Made by a program: the position numbers and the translations under genes. Shown piece by piece: positions 1 through 17,693 of a stretch of 41,433 nucleotides of DNA. The stretch comes from JAGNKE01 sp964583335 (GTDB taxonomy: Bacteria > Pseudomonadota > Alphaproteobacteria > Micavibrionales > Micavibrionaceae): assembly GCA_964583335.1 (NCBI GenBank), contig CAZOVG010000011.1:1-41433 (forward strand). The letters run 5' to 3'. Position 1 is the first letter of the stretch. The number at the start of each line of letters is the position of its first letter. Under the pieces are notes generated by a model. The model was not told the DNA's origin. It saw nothing but the letters and a program-made list of their open reading frames with translations, and ran no database searches.

Positions 1-53
1 ATCGTACCAACGTTACAGTGCGGCTTGTTCCGCTCAAATTTCTCCTTAGCCAT
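1..53 (-). CDS. tuf: Elongation factor Tu, N-terminal fragment (copy 1, runs off the window)
   Basis: The first 17 codons read MAKEKFERNKPHCNVGT, the typical alphaproteobacterial EF-Tu start just ahead of the GHVDHGKT P-loop, which would lie outside the window. EF-Tu is the GTPase that delivers aminoacyl-tRNA to the ribosomal A site. The gene follows fusA by 57 bases in the usual str-operon order (rpsL-rpsG-fusA-tuf). The purine-rich stretch AAGGAAGG lies a little over 10 bases upstream of the ATG. A second tuf end is present at the other edge of the window, so the genome probably has two copies. Confidence 0.96.
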   Translation of the reverse strand, partial: MAKEKFERNKPHCNVGT

Positions 54-110
54 CGCTTTTTTCCTTCCTTATGTGTCTTAATGTCTTACGTTATTTTCTA
101 TGTAAATCTA

Positions 111-2225
<2,115 letters not shown>

Positions 2226-2272
2226 GTTCTCTACTCTTACCGTTCCGTTTGTCTGTTTGATCCTGTTGCCGA

Positions 2273-2815
2273 TTACCAGCGATAGTGGGCGAACGCCTTG
2301 TTCGCATCGGCCATCTTGTGGGTGTCTTCGCGCTTTTTAATCGCCGAGCCACGCTCATTGGCCGCCTCGAACAGCTCAGCTGCCAGACGGTCCTTCATGG
2401 TTTTTTCGCCGCGACGACGGGCCGCGTCGATGATCCAGCGGATCGCCAGAGCCTGCGCGCGTTCGCTGCGCACCTCAACGGGAACCTGATAGGTCGCGCC
2501 GCCAACCCGGCGGGAGCGAACCTCGATGCGCGGACGCACGTTTTTCAGCGCATCATGGAACAGACGCAGGCCACGGCTTTTAACCGCGATCGCATCGTCC
2601 AGATCGGACGCGGAGGGCGCATCCTTGGGTGCGTCCTTCTTGTTTTCGTTGGCAGATTTTTTCTCCAGCGCTTCGATGGCGCCATAGACGATCGATTCTG
2701 CTGTGGCTTTCTTGCCTTGCTCCATTACGCAATTAATGAATTTGGACAGAATCAGATCTCCGAAGCGGGGATCGGGGAGAATTTCTCTTTTATCTGCTTT
2801 ACGACGACGTGACAT
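2273..2815 (-). CDS. rpsG: 30S ribosomal protein S7, with an internal insertion
   Basis: S7 nucleates assembly of the 30S head and contacts the E-site tRNA. The N-terminus (MSRRRKADKREILPDPRFGD), the block SRRVGGATYQVPVEV and the C-terminus (KMADANKAFAHYRW) are canonical. The protein has 180 residues where 156 is usual. The extra 24 residues lie between ESIVYGAIEAL (about residue 50) and FHDALKNVRP (about residue 86). They are rich in Lys, Asp, Ala and Pro (KKDAPKDAPSASDLDD) and look like a flexible loop. The frame is unbroken and the flanks align well, so this is a true insertion, not a frameshift. A good AGAGGA site precedes the ATG. The gene lies 23 bases downstream of rpsL. Confidence 0.98.
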   Translation of the reverse strand: MSRRRKADKREILPDPRFGDLILSKFINCVMEQGKKATAESIVYGAIEALEKKSANENKKDAPKDAPSASDLDDAIAVKSRGLRLFHDALKNVRPRIEVRSRRVGGATYQVPVEVRSERAQALAIRWIIDAARRRGEKTMKDRLAAELFEAANERGSAIKKREDTHKMADANKAFAHYRW

Positions 2816-2838
2816 TTCTGTTTTCCTCTAAATCAAGC

Positions 2839-3210
2839 TTATTTCGGACGTTTGGAGCCGTAGCGGGAACGGGACTGCTTACGGTCCTTGACGCCCTGCG
2901 TATCCAGCGTACCGCGGATGATCGTGTAACGAACCCCTGGCAAATCCTTTACCCGGCCGCCGCGCACGAGAACAACGGAGTGTTCCTGCAGGTTGTGGCC
3001 TTCGCCGGGGATGTAACAAATGACTTCCAGACCGGTGGTCAGGCGAACCTTTGCAACCTTCCGCAGAGCGGAGTTCGGTTTTTTCGGGGTCGTGGTGTAG
3101 ACGCGCGTGCAAACGCCGCGACGTTGCGGGTTGCTTTTCAGCGCCCGGTTTTTCTTCCGCTTTACAGTCTTTTCCCGCGGCTTGCGGATCAGTTGCTGAA
3201 TGGTTGGCAT
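2839..3210 (-). CDS. rpsL: 30S ribosomal protein S12
   Basis: A 123-residue S12, full length for the family. It lies in the decoding centre and helps control accuracy. The signatures RGVCTRVYTTTPKKPNSALR and GEGHNLQEHSVVLVRGGRVK are intact. Both lysines associated with streptomycin resistance when mutated (in PKKPNS, and in the GGRVKDLPG loop) are present, so the sequence is the susceptible type. It is the first gene of the rpsL-rpsG-fusA-tuf unit. A putative promoter lies about 70-100 bases upstream, because the usual upstream neighbour rpoC is separated here by an opposite-strand gene. Confidence 0.99.
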   Translation of the reverse strand: MPTIQQLIRKPREKTVKRKKNRALKSNPQRRGVCTRVYTTTPKKPNSALRKVAKVRLTTGLEVICYIPGEGHNLQEHSVVLVRGGRVKDLPGVRYTIIRGTLDTQGVKDRKQSRSRYGSKRPK

Positions 3211-3647
3211 CGTTTCGCCCTATGTTATTAACCAAAACCAAAGCCCTGCTTTCGCAGAGCACCTTAAATTCGTGGATGGCGGCATGTAGCGCGGATTTTT
3301 ACGGTTTGTCAAGTGACAACCGCAGTTTTCCGCAGAGCATCCGGCCCGTCCGTTCCGCGCTGGTGGAGAACCGGACGTTTTTTGTCGGATGTTGCGCTTC
3401 GCCTACTTTTCTGCCCTTTTTACGGGGCGTACTTTCGATGAAGCCTACAGCTGCGTTTAAGCCTGGATCTCTACCGATTCTTTTCGGCGGAGAGCGGCTT
3501 ACAGCCAGCCAATCCCTATCAGTGGCGCGGAATATAGCGGCGGGCCCCTGGAGTGTCAAGAAAAGAATCTTATCAAAGAGTTAAAGAAAAAACCGTTTAC
3601 CGCGCGCCCCTTCCGCCTTACTCTTGTGGGGGTATAAACGCTTCAAA
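3211..3647. other. Divergent intergenic region between rpsL and the plus-strand membrane protein gene
   Basis: A non-coding stretch of about 440 bases. The rpsL-proximal part holds the candidate str promoter. The rest shows no convincing gene: a possible 86-codon minus-strand frame (3299-3559) has no recognisable family features or clear ribosome site. No clear promoter for the plus-strand gene could be picked out. Confidence 0.5.
3284..3313 (-). promoter_or_regulatory. Candidate promoter of the rpsL-rpsG-fusA-tuf operon
   Basis: On the minus strand, CTTGACA (3313-3307) is followed after 17 bases by CTACAT (3289-3284). This matches the alphaproteobacterial housekeeping consensus (CTTGAC and CTATAT) at six of six and five of six positions. 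Transcription would start near 3277, leaving a leader of about 67 bases before rpsL. An own promoter is expected here because rpoC ends more than 2 kb away behind a bidirectional terminator. Confidence 0.55.
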
Positions 3648-5399
3648 ATGTTCAGGTTTCCTGTGGCTGTCGGAGATATTAGAAAGTCAAGCTTGGCCGA
3701 TTACGCGGGTCTTGTTGTAGTCGGGCTTTTGTGCTTCTGGGCTGTGTTTTTCGACGGGTATCCGATCGGCGATGATTACAAGAACCAGATCATCGCGTTC
3801 GAAGCCTTCCGCGAGCAGATCGAACAGGGCGTTCTCTACCCACGCTGGCTGCAGGATATTAATCACGGTTTCGGCGGGGCCAACCTGTTTTTTTATGCTC
3901 CGCTTATCTACTACGTTGAATATGTTATTGATATTTTGCTGCCTTTTGATGCTCCTACCACTACAATTCTGAGCTTAAACGCTCTGTTTTTTTTGCTTTT
4001 TTCAGGCTTTTCCTGCCGTTTGTGGCTTTTGGGGTTTTGCTCTCGCTGGGGCGCCTTTGCAGGGGCCGCCCTTTATATGGCCGCACCCTACCATCTGTTC
4101 ATTGACCTATACGAGCGCAATAACGGGGCGGAGTCTGCCGTTTATGCTTGGACTCCGCTGTTATTGATGCTTTTGCAAGCGGACGGGGGCCGCCGTGAGG
4201 CCCGTATCGCCAAGTTCGGGGCGATTTATGCGCTGTTCGTCGTGACACACCTTCCGAGCGCGGTCGTTGTCACTCCGTTTGCCGGGGCATGGGCGCTTTT
4301 GTATGCCTTCATGAAGCATGAGGGGCCGCGTCCTGAGCTTTTTCGGGTGTTGGGGGCCGAGGGCCTTCATTTTGCCGTCTCTTTGGGGTTGGGTGTACTG
4401 ATCGCCGGCCTTTACCTTTACCCGGCCCTGACCTTACTTGATCTGGTGCGTTCGCATGTGATGTGGAGCGGGCCATTTTACGATTATAAGAACTGGTTTA
4501 TCTGGGGCGGGGACAGATGCCCAGAGGTCTTTGGCGGCTTTTGCATGCAGATGTCCCTTGTGGCAACCGGGACCGTTTTTGTGCCGGTTCTAGGGTGTTT
4601 GGCCGTTTCCGGGCATATGAGCCGCCATGCGAAAGCCGTTATGGGAGCGCTTGCCATTTTGATTGTCGCGTGCTTTTTCCTTATGACCCCGCTCTCGCTG
4701 TTTGTCTGGGAGTTCGTTACACCCTTACAGAAGGTTCAGTTTCCATTCCGGTTGATGGTTGTCGCCGATCTGCTTTTCGCCGGACTTATCGGGCTTTTGT
4801 TTACGCCAAGCGCGGAGGCCGCCCATCGTTTTAAAGTTCATGGTGCGCGGATCTGCGTTTTTATGGTGCTTGCCTTTTTGAGCTTTCATACGGCGCGGTT
4901 TGTGCAGAACTCGCCGCATCCCGATCAGGAATTTTTTGATTACCGCATAAAGCATAGAATTTTAACCGGGGAGTTTTTCCCGAATAACCCGGAAATGACG
5001 ATCAATATCCTTGATTTTGTTGATAAGACACCTGCTCTCCCCTTGTATCGCACCGAGCCGGAAACGATCAAGGTGGCGCTTGTCGAGCGCACGCCGCGGC
5101 AGTTTACTTTTGCTGTCGAGGCGGAGCGGCCCGGTGTGCTTTACGTCCGGCAGTTTTATTTTCCGGGATGGGCGGCGGAGATTATTCGGGACGGCAAGGA
5201 GCCCGGGCCTCCTGAAATCCGGGCCGTTGAGCCTTACGGGCAAGTTTCGCTTGCCTTGCCGAAGGGTCATTATCAGGTTCGCCTATTCATGTCGCGGCTG
5301 CCTCAGGAGCTCATCGGCGGGCTGATGAGCCTGTGCGGGCTTGTTCTTATGCTGCTTTTGTTTTTTTCAGAAAGATTTAAACGCAGGCGTTCACGCTGA
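3648..5399 (+). CDS. Polytopic membrane protein, PTPS-related / GT-C glycosyltransferase-like
   Basis: About 583 residues with many hydrophobic segments over the first 400 and a soluble C-terminal domain of roughly 100 residues before a last transmembrane helix. The early motif GDDYKNQIIAFEAF, then G-x-LYPRWLQDINHGFGG and FFYAPLIYY, resembles the membrane family named '6-pyruvoyl-tetrahydropterin synthase-related' (PF10131). That family is linked to GT-C glycosyltransferases, so a lipid-linked sugar transferase role is possible but unproven. Start: the ATG at 3648 is preferred; an upstream in-frame TTG (3624) has no ribosome site. The gene is on the plus strand between rpoC and rpsL, which are normally adjacent, so it is an insertion into a conserved locus. 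It shares a bidirectional terminator with rpoC. Confidence 0.75.
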   Translation: MFRFPVAVGDIRKSSLADYAGLVVVGLLCFWAVFFDGYPIGDDYKNQIIAFEAFREQIEQGVLYPRWLQDINHGFGGANLFFYAPLIYYVEYVIDILLPFDAPTTTILSLNALFFLLFSGFSCRLWLLGFCSRWGAFAGAALYMAAPYHLFIDLYERNNGAESAVYAWTPLLLMLLQADGGRREARIAKFGAIYALFVVTHLPSAVVVTPFAGAWALLYAFMKHEGPRPELFRVLGAEGLHFAVSLGLGVLIAGLYLYPALTLLDLVRSHVMWSGPFYDYKNWFIWGGDRCPEVFGGFCMQMSLVATGTVFVPVLGCLAVSGHMSRHAKAVMGALAILIVACFFLMTPLSLFVWEFVTPLQKVQFPFRLMVVADLLFAGLIGLLFTPSAEAAHRFKVHGARICVFMVLAFLSFHTARFVQNSPHPDQEFFDYRIKHRILTGEFFPNNPEMTINILDFVDKTPALPLYRTEPETIKVALVERTPRQFTFAVEAERPGVLYVRQFYFPGWAAEIIRDGKEPGPPEIRAVEPYGQVSLALPKGHYQVRLFMSRLPQELIGGLMSLCGLVLMLLLFFSERFKRRRSR

Positions 5400-5417
5400 G
5401 GCGTTCTTTGGTATGAA

Positions 5418-5454
5418 TAAAAAAGGCCCCGGCGATGCGGGGCCTTTAAATTTT
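5418..5454. terminator. Bidirectional Rho-independent terminator between rpoC and the membrane protein gene
   Basis: A 9-bp stem AAAGGCCCC (5422-5430) / GGGGCCTTT (5439-5447) has an 8-base loop. On the minus strand it is followed by TTTTTTATT (end of rpoC); on the plus strand by TTTAAATTTT (end of the membrane protein gene). It separates the rpoBC transcript from the str operon. Confidence 0.88.
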
Positions 5455-5476
5455 GTGTCTTTAGCGCGGAGGGTTT

Positions 5477-9682
<4,206 letters not shown>

Positions 9683-9725
9683 CGTCTTCGCCCTTTTCTC
9701 TTCTCTTTGTTTTCGACAGCCGGCT

Positions 9726-10448
9726 CTAGTCAACCAGGCTGAAATTCACAGTCGTAATTACGCGGACCTTCTTTTCGATGGAGACCTGCTCGGCCTCCGT
9801 GTCGCTTCCGTAGGCCGACAAAATGTTAAACCAGCCCTGGTCGGCGGACATGATCTTGCCGACCTTGCTGTTGGAATCCTGCGCGAACCGCTGGGCCGCC
9901 TCGCGGGCGTTTTGGGTCGCCTGCGTGATCATGTCCGGCTTGATGTCGTTCAGTTTCGTATACATGTAGACCGGATCGGAGTTGGTGAGCAGAACGTCCT
10001 GCGCGATCAGGGCGAAGGTGTTCTGCGCGGCCTTTTCGATGTCGCGGACCTTGGGGCTGCGCACCGTGATGGTCTGGGTCATCTCGTAGGTGTTTTTATA
10101 CTCCTGCACGTCGCCGGTCTGGGTTGCGAGTTCGCGGCCCTGATAAAGGTTTATGCTCTTGCGGGCATATTCCTCGGCCGCGAAGCCGTTCTGTTTCAGG
10201 AAGGCTTCGATGATCTGCTGGTTCGCCTGAAGCTTCTGACGGGCGGTGGGCAGGTCCCATTCCTTGACGGTATGGGAAATGCGCCAGACGCCCAGATCGG
10301 CCTCAACGTCCTTTTCGGCCAGCCCCTTGACGGAGACGACCCCCAGAGGCGTGTTGAAGCGGATCAGCCCTTCGCGCAGGAAGAAGCTGGCCACGCAAAT
10401 GGCGGCGGCCAATATACACGCAGACAGGAATGTGGCGATGGACTGCAT
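9726..10448 (-). CDS. SIMPL-domain (DUF541, YggE-like) envelope protein inserted between rpoB and rpoC
   Basis: A 240-residue protein with an N-terminal signal anchor (about residues 7-25) and then a SIMPL/DUF541-type domain. Typical features are GVVSVKGLAEKDVEADLGVW near residue 36, the alternating helix-strand pattern, and a C-terminal strand VRVITTVNFSLVD. SIMPL proteins are periplasmic or membrane-anchored and poorly characterised; E. coli YggE has been linked to oxidative stress. A good site (CTGGAGA) sits 5 bases before the ATG. It starts 27 bases after the rpoB stop and ends 43 bases before rpoC, so it is almost certainly cotranscribed with both. No terminator or separate promoter is evident. 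Its functional link to RNA polymerase is unknown. Confidence 0.9.
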   Translation of the reverse strand: MQSIATFLSACILAAAICVASFFLREGLIRFNTPLGVVSVKGLAEKDVEADLGVWRISHTVKEWDLPTARQKLQANQQIIEAFLKQNGFAAEEYARKSINLYQGRELATQTGDVQEYKNTYEMTQTITVRSPKVRDIEKAAQNTFALIAQDVLLTNSDPVYMYTKLNDIKPDMITQATQNAREAAQRFAQDSNSKVGKIMSADQGWFNILSAYGSDTEAEQVSIEKKVRVITTVNFSLVD

Positions 10449-10475
10449 CAGATTCTCCAGGTTGCCTTATTCATC

Positions 10476-14717
<4,242 letters not shown>

Positions 14718-14989
14718 ATGTCGTGTCCTACCTTTTGTCTTAACCAGATCTCTTAAAACTTCGCGGCCTTGCGATTACGGGCCGATTGCGTCTACACGCG
14801 CCTTAAATCTACACTGTCCGCCGTAACCTGCCCGGAAGCGGGCCGCAGGCATTACACAGGGGCGAACAAAAACAGCCCGTTCGCCACCCCCTTAGGAGGC
14901 TCCGAACCGGCCTGAAATTCCTAGTATTTCCGCAATGCGGCTTCCGTTACGCGTACGGTTTTCACGTCTGTCTCAGAAATTTTGATTGC

Positions 14990-15018
14990 TATATGAACCA
15001 TCGCCCCACTCTTGTCAA
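14990..15018 (-). promoter_or_regulatory. Possible internal promoter for rpoB
   Basis: On the minus strand TTGACA (15018-15013, perfect -35) is followed after 17 bases by CATATA (14995-14990), a weak -10. It would give rpoB-SIMPL-rpoC a promoter of their own inside the rplL-rpoB gap, with a leader of about 265 bases. Confidence 0.35.
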
Positions 15019-15038
15019 CCTTCATGATACCGAATGAA

Positions 15039-15077
15039 CGCATTTCCCACACAGCTTTCGCACGTGCGGGAAATGCG
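15039..15077 (-). promoter_or_regulatory. Stem-loop between rplL and rpoB (possible processing or attenuation site)
   Basis: Arms 15039-15052 and 15064-15077 form a 14-bp stem with an 11-base loop, starting about 20 bases after the rplL stop. On the minus-strand RNA every pair forms, one as G-U. Read as plus-strand RNA that pair would be an A-C mismatch, so the structure favours the sense transcript. No T-tract follows, so it is not a classical terminator. By analogy with E. coli, where RNase III cuts between rplL and rpoB, it may be a processing site. Confidence 0.6.
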
Positions 15078-15095
15078 CATTGTTTCGGATGAAGA

Positions 15096-15467
15096 TTACT
15101 TGAGCTCGACTTTGGCGCCAGCAGCTTCGAGTTTCTTCTTGATTTCTTCGGCTTCGGGCTTCTTTGCGCCTTCCTTAACCGTCTTGCCGCCAGCCTCAAC
15201 GAGGTCTTTGGCTTCTTTCAGGCCGAGGTTGGTGATTGCGCGAACTTCTTTGATCACGTTGATCTTGTTCGCACCGCCGTCAACGAGAATGACGTCGAAA
15301 GAGTCCTTCTCTTCAACCGGAGCAGCAGCAGCGGCAGCAACCATTACAGGTGCAGCAGCAGCAGCGGTTACGCCCCACTTGTCTTCGAGCATCTTGGACA
15401 GCTCAGCAGCTTCCAGTACCGTCAGAACCGAGAGTTGTTCAACAATTTTATTCAGATCAGCAGCCAT
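15096..15467 (-). CDS. rplL: 50S ribosomal protein L7/L12
   Basis: A 123-residue stalk protein that recruits translational GTPases. It has the N-terminal dimerisation helix (MAADLNKIVEQLSVLTVLEA), the alanine-rich flexible hinge (about residues 34-52) and the C-terminal factor-binding domain (FDVILVDGGANKINVIKEVR, LGLKEAKDLVE). The start is the ATG at 15467, because a near-perfect site (AAGGAGG) lies 6 bases upstream; an earlier in-frame start would add ten unconserved residues. It is cotranscribed with rplJ, about 50 bases upstream. Confidence 0.98.
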   Translation of the reverse strand: MAADLNKIVEQLSVLTVLEAAELSKMLEDKWGVTAAAAAPVMVAAAAAAPVEEKDSFDVILVDGGANKINVIKEVRAITNLGLKEAKDLVEAGGKTVKEGAKKPEAEEIKKKLEAAGAKVELK

Positions 15468-15518
15468 TTTTTCCTCCTTAGAATTTAAACTTAACAATTT
15501 TGCTGAAAATTAAAAAAC

Positions 15519-16037
15519 CTAACCTTGTTTCTCGCCGTAAGCCTTTGTTACGCCGACCATATCGCGGGCCGGAGCCTGGAGAACACCAACCAGCTTGGTG
15601 GGTGCTGCAACCAGAAGACCAACGAGTTTGGACCGGATTTCGTCGAGGCTCGGCAGCTTCGCCAGCGCTTCAACGCCCTTGGTGTCGAGAACGGTTTCGC
15701 CCATGCCGCCGCCGATGATGACCAGTTTCTGGTTCTTCTTGGCGAATTCATAGGTGACTTTAGCCGCCGCAACGGGGTCTTTCGAGGTTGCGATGCCCGT
15801 GGGGCCGGTGAACATTTCGCCGATGCCTTCGAACTTCGTACCCTTGACCGCGCGCTGCGCCAGACGGTTCTTGATGACCTTGAAGGACGCGCCGTTCTTA
15901 CGCAGTTCCGTACGGAGCTGGGTGATCTCGGCGACCGTCAGGCCGGAATAGTGTGTTACGACAACAACTTCGTCATCGCTGAAACGCTTGTTGAGGGAAA
16001 CGATTTCCTCTTCTTTTCTTGCCCGGCTCATGCCCAT
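15519..16037 (-). CDS. rplJ: 50S ribosomal protein L10
   Basis: A 172-residue L10, the base of the L7/L12 stalk. Recognisable blocks are VVVTHYSGLTVAEITQLR, the RNA-binding helix FKVIKNRLAQRAVKG, the segment GPTGIATSKDPVAAAKV, and the C-terminal helix that carries L12 dimers (SLDEIRSKLVGLLVAAPTKL). The ATG at 16037 is preferred to the in-frame TTG two codons earlier because GGGAG lies about 10 bases upstream of the ATG and too close to the TTG. The long structured leader before it is the expected place for L10 autoregulation. Confidence 0.98.
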   Translation of the reverse strand: MGMSRARKEEEIVSLNKRFSDDEVVVVTHYSGLTVAEITQLRTELRKNGASFKVIKNRLAQRAVKGTKFEGIGEMFTGPTGIATSKDPVAAAKVTYEFAKKNQKLVIIGGGMGETVLDTKGVEALAKLPSLDEIRSKLVGLLVAAPTKLVGVLQAPARDMVGVTKAYGEKQG

Positions 16038-16098
16038 GGTCAAAATCTCCCGGATACCTTGTTATTCGTCAAAACTCTGTTCAAAAATTCCGTACCGC

Positions 16099-16129
16099 CC
16101 CAAAACAAAAGGCGGCTTCCGCAGCCGCC
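16099..16129 (-). terminator. Terminator-like hairpin (attenuator) in the rplJ leader
   Basis: On the minus strand GGCGGCT (16129-16123) pairs with AGCCGCC (16117-16111) around a 5-base loop, followed by TTTTGTTTTGG. This is a good intrinsic terminator shape placed about 60 bases before the rplJ start, within the operon. It would reduce read-through from rplA into rplJL-rpoBC or act as an attenuator. Confidence 0.65.
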
Positions 16130-16258
16130 TGTCCGATGGTGTAGAAAAAGAGAGAAAAAGACAAACCCGACATGCGGGTAAATTCGTCTTGGTCTTCCTC
16201 GTCTATGCAGGTTTTTTAAGCCTTTTGGCCCCTACAGTCCCGGACAGGTCTTGCACTC

Positions 16259-16297
16259 GACGGGCCTGTATTAAGTAAAAAGAACAGGCCCGTCAAG
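16259..16297 (-). promoter_or_regulatory. Perfect 11-bp inverted repeat overlapping a possible rplJ promoter
   Basis: GACGGGCCTGT (16259-16269) and ACAGGCCCGTC (16284-16294) are perfect inverted repeats around 14 bases, 20 bases after the rplA stop. The same stretch on the minus strand reads CTTGAC (16297-16292), an exact alphaproteobacterial -35, with TTAATA 17 bases on (weak -10). It may be an RNA stem-loop at the end of rplKA, a promoter with an operator-like repeat, or both. Confidence 0.4.
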
Positions 16298-16314
16298 GAT
16301 TATTTCAAAAAAAC

Positions 16315-17055
16315 TTACGCCGCGCGGCTTTGTCCGCCGGAGGTCAGGTTCTCAAGCTCAAGCTTGATGCCCGGACCCATCGTGGAGGACAGGGAAATCT
16401 TGTTGATGTATTTCCCTTTGGCGCCCGGCGGCTTCGCGCGGACGATGGCCTCGATGAAGGCGCGGATGTTTTCGACCAGCTTGGCTTCGTCGAAGGATGC
16501 CTTACCGACGCGGGCGTGGATAATCCCGGCCTTTTCGGCGCGGAATTCAACGGCGCCGCCCTTCATGGACTTGACCGCTTCGCCGATGTTCGGCGTGACG
16601 GTGCCCAGTTTGGGGTTGGGCATCAGGCCCTTGGGACCGAGGATCTTACCGACCCGGCCAACGAGAACCATCATGTCCGGGGTGGCCAGACAGCGGTCAA
16701 AGTCGATCTCGCCCTTCTGGATTTTTTCCGCCAGGTCGTCGGCGCCGACGATATCGGCTCCTGCGGCTTTGGCTTCCTTGGCTTTTTCATCCTTGGCGAA
16801 GACGGCCACGCGCACGTTGGCACCGGTTCCATTGGGAAGAGAGATCATCCCACGGACCTGCTGGTCAGCGTGCTTGGTGTCCACCGACAGGTTGATCGCG
16901 ATTTCGATGGTTTCATCGAACTTGCGGCCCTTGGAGGCGGTCTTGAGCATCGAAACGGCCTCATCCAGAGGATAGAAGCGGTTGCGGTCCACAGCGACCT
17001 GTTCTTTTTTCGGCGTTTTGCCGGCTGCTTTTTTCTTGGTTTCTGCTTTGGCCAT
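16315..17055 (-). CDS. rplA: 50S ribosomal protein L1
   Basis: A 246-residue L1 that forms the mobile stalk at the E site; in many bacteria it also represses its own operon. The conserved blocks are FDETIEIAINLSVD, the signature GRVGKILGPKGLMPNPKLGT and the C-terminal AFIEAIVRAKPPGAKG. A lysine-rich N-terminal extension (AETKKKAAGKTPKKEQ) precedes the family core, as in several alphaproteobacteria. It starts 3 bases after the rplK stop, so the two are tightly coupled. Confidence 0.98.
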   Translation of the reverse strand: MAKAETKKKAAGKTPKKEQVAVDRNRFYPLDEAVSMLKTASKGRKFDETIEIAINLSVDTKHADQQVRGMISLPNGTGANVRVAVFAKDEKAKEAKAAGADIVGADDLAEKIQKGEIDFDRCLATPDMMVLVGRVGKILGPKGLMPNPKLGTVTPNIGEAVKSMKGGAVEFRAEKAGIIHARVGKASFDEAKLVENIRAFIEAIVRAKPPGAKGKYINKISLSSTMGPGIKLELENLTSGGQSRAA

Positions 17056-17058
17056 TTC

Positions 17059-17487
17059 TTAACCCTCCACGACTTCGATACCCATGGAACGGGCCGAGCC
17101 TTCGATAATTTTCATTGCCGCGTTGATGTCGTTCGCGTTCAGATCGACCATCTTCTTTTCGGCGATCTCACGCACCTGCGACTTCTTCACCTGCGCGATG
17201 GTTTCACGTCCGGGAGCGCCTGCGCCCTTTTCGCGTTTGACCGCTTGCAGCAGGAAGTAGCTGGCGGGCGGGGTCTTGGTGATGAAGGTGAACGAGCGGT
17301 CTTCGAAAACCGTAATGATCAGGGGGGTGGGTACGCCCTTCTGGTTTTCCGTACGGGCGTTGAACGCCTTACAGAATTCCATGATGTTTACGCCGTGCTG
17401 ACCCAGAGCCGGACCAACGGGCGGGGATGGGTTCGCCATTCCACCGGGGATCGTCAGGTTGATGTAACCTGTTATTTTCTTTGCCAT
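17059..17487 (-). CDS. rplK: 50S ribosomal protein L11
   Basis: A 142-residue L11, full length. It binds 23S rRNA at the GTPase-associated centre and is needed for RelA activation. The N-terminal domain has the proline-rich GGMANPSPPVGPALGQHGVN; the C-terminal RNA-binding domain includes KKMVDLNANDINAAMKIIEG and SARSMGIEV. An excellent ribosome site (AAGGAG, 7 bases before the ATG) is present. Its usual upstream partner nusG is displaced by two plus-strand genes, so rplK should have its own promoter. Confidence 0.98.
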   Translation of the reverse strand: MAKKITGYINLTIPGGMANPSPPVGPALGQHGVNIMEFCKAFNARTENQKGVPTPLIITVFEDRSFTFITKTPPASYFLLQAVKREKGAGAPGRETIAQVKKSQVREIAEKKMVDLNANDINAAMKIIEGSARSMGIEVVEG

Positions 17488-17568
17488 TGTTAGTCTCCTT
17501 TGGTTAAAGGTTTCGTGGTGCGACGCCCAATGGGCTTTATGAGAACGCCTCCCACAATAATCGGGGGA

Positions 17569-17597
17569 CCATAGACTTTCGGCCCCGGGCGATCAAG
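17569..17597 (-). promoter_or_regulatory. Candidate promoter of rplK-rplA
   Basis: On the minus strand CTTGAT (17597-17592) and, 17 bases later, CTATGG (17574-17569) match the alphaproteobacterial consensus at five and four of six positions. The start would be about 75 bases before rplK. A promoter is expected here because nusG ends behind two genes of opposite direction. Confidence 0.4.
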
Positions 17598-17693
17598 AAA
17601 AAAATGAGTCCGGCGGCGCTTGGCCTTGTCTGCCCGGCGGAGGCGGGTTATAGAGACTCTGCGGCGGGAGAGAACCATAAGAGCCAACCCGGA

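Larger units (their letters stand above)
14718..15095. other. rplL-rpoB intergenic region
   Basis: A 378-base spacer on the transcribed minus strand. It holds a 14-bp stem-loop near rplL and a candidate internal promoter; the remainder up to the rpoB start has no gene that can be supported. A possible 34-codon frame (15027-14923) has no ribosome site. Many bacteria have processing or attenuation between rplL and rpoB to lower polymerase relative to ribosomal protein output. Confidence 0.5.
16038..16314 (-). promoter_or_regulatory. rplJ leader region (likely L10 autoregulatory leader)
   Basis: The 277 bases between rplA and rplJ contain, in transcript order, an 11-bp inverted repeat, a small 5-bp hairpin (16165-16179) and a terminator-like hairpin before rplJ. 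In many bacteria the L10-L12 complex binds the rplJ leader and represses rplJL. The position and amount of structure fit this, but the L10-binding fold itself could not be confirmed by eye. Confidence 0.5.

Noticed and set aside
3299..3559. 86-codon minus-strand frame upstream of rpsL
   Set aside because: Arg/Lys/Pro-rich without recognisable features or ribosome site, and it ends at the str promoter.
14923..15027. 34-codon frame between rplL and rpoB
   Set aside because: No ribosome-binding site, no family likeness, and it overlaps the candidate promoter.
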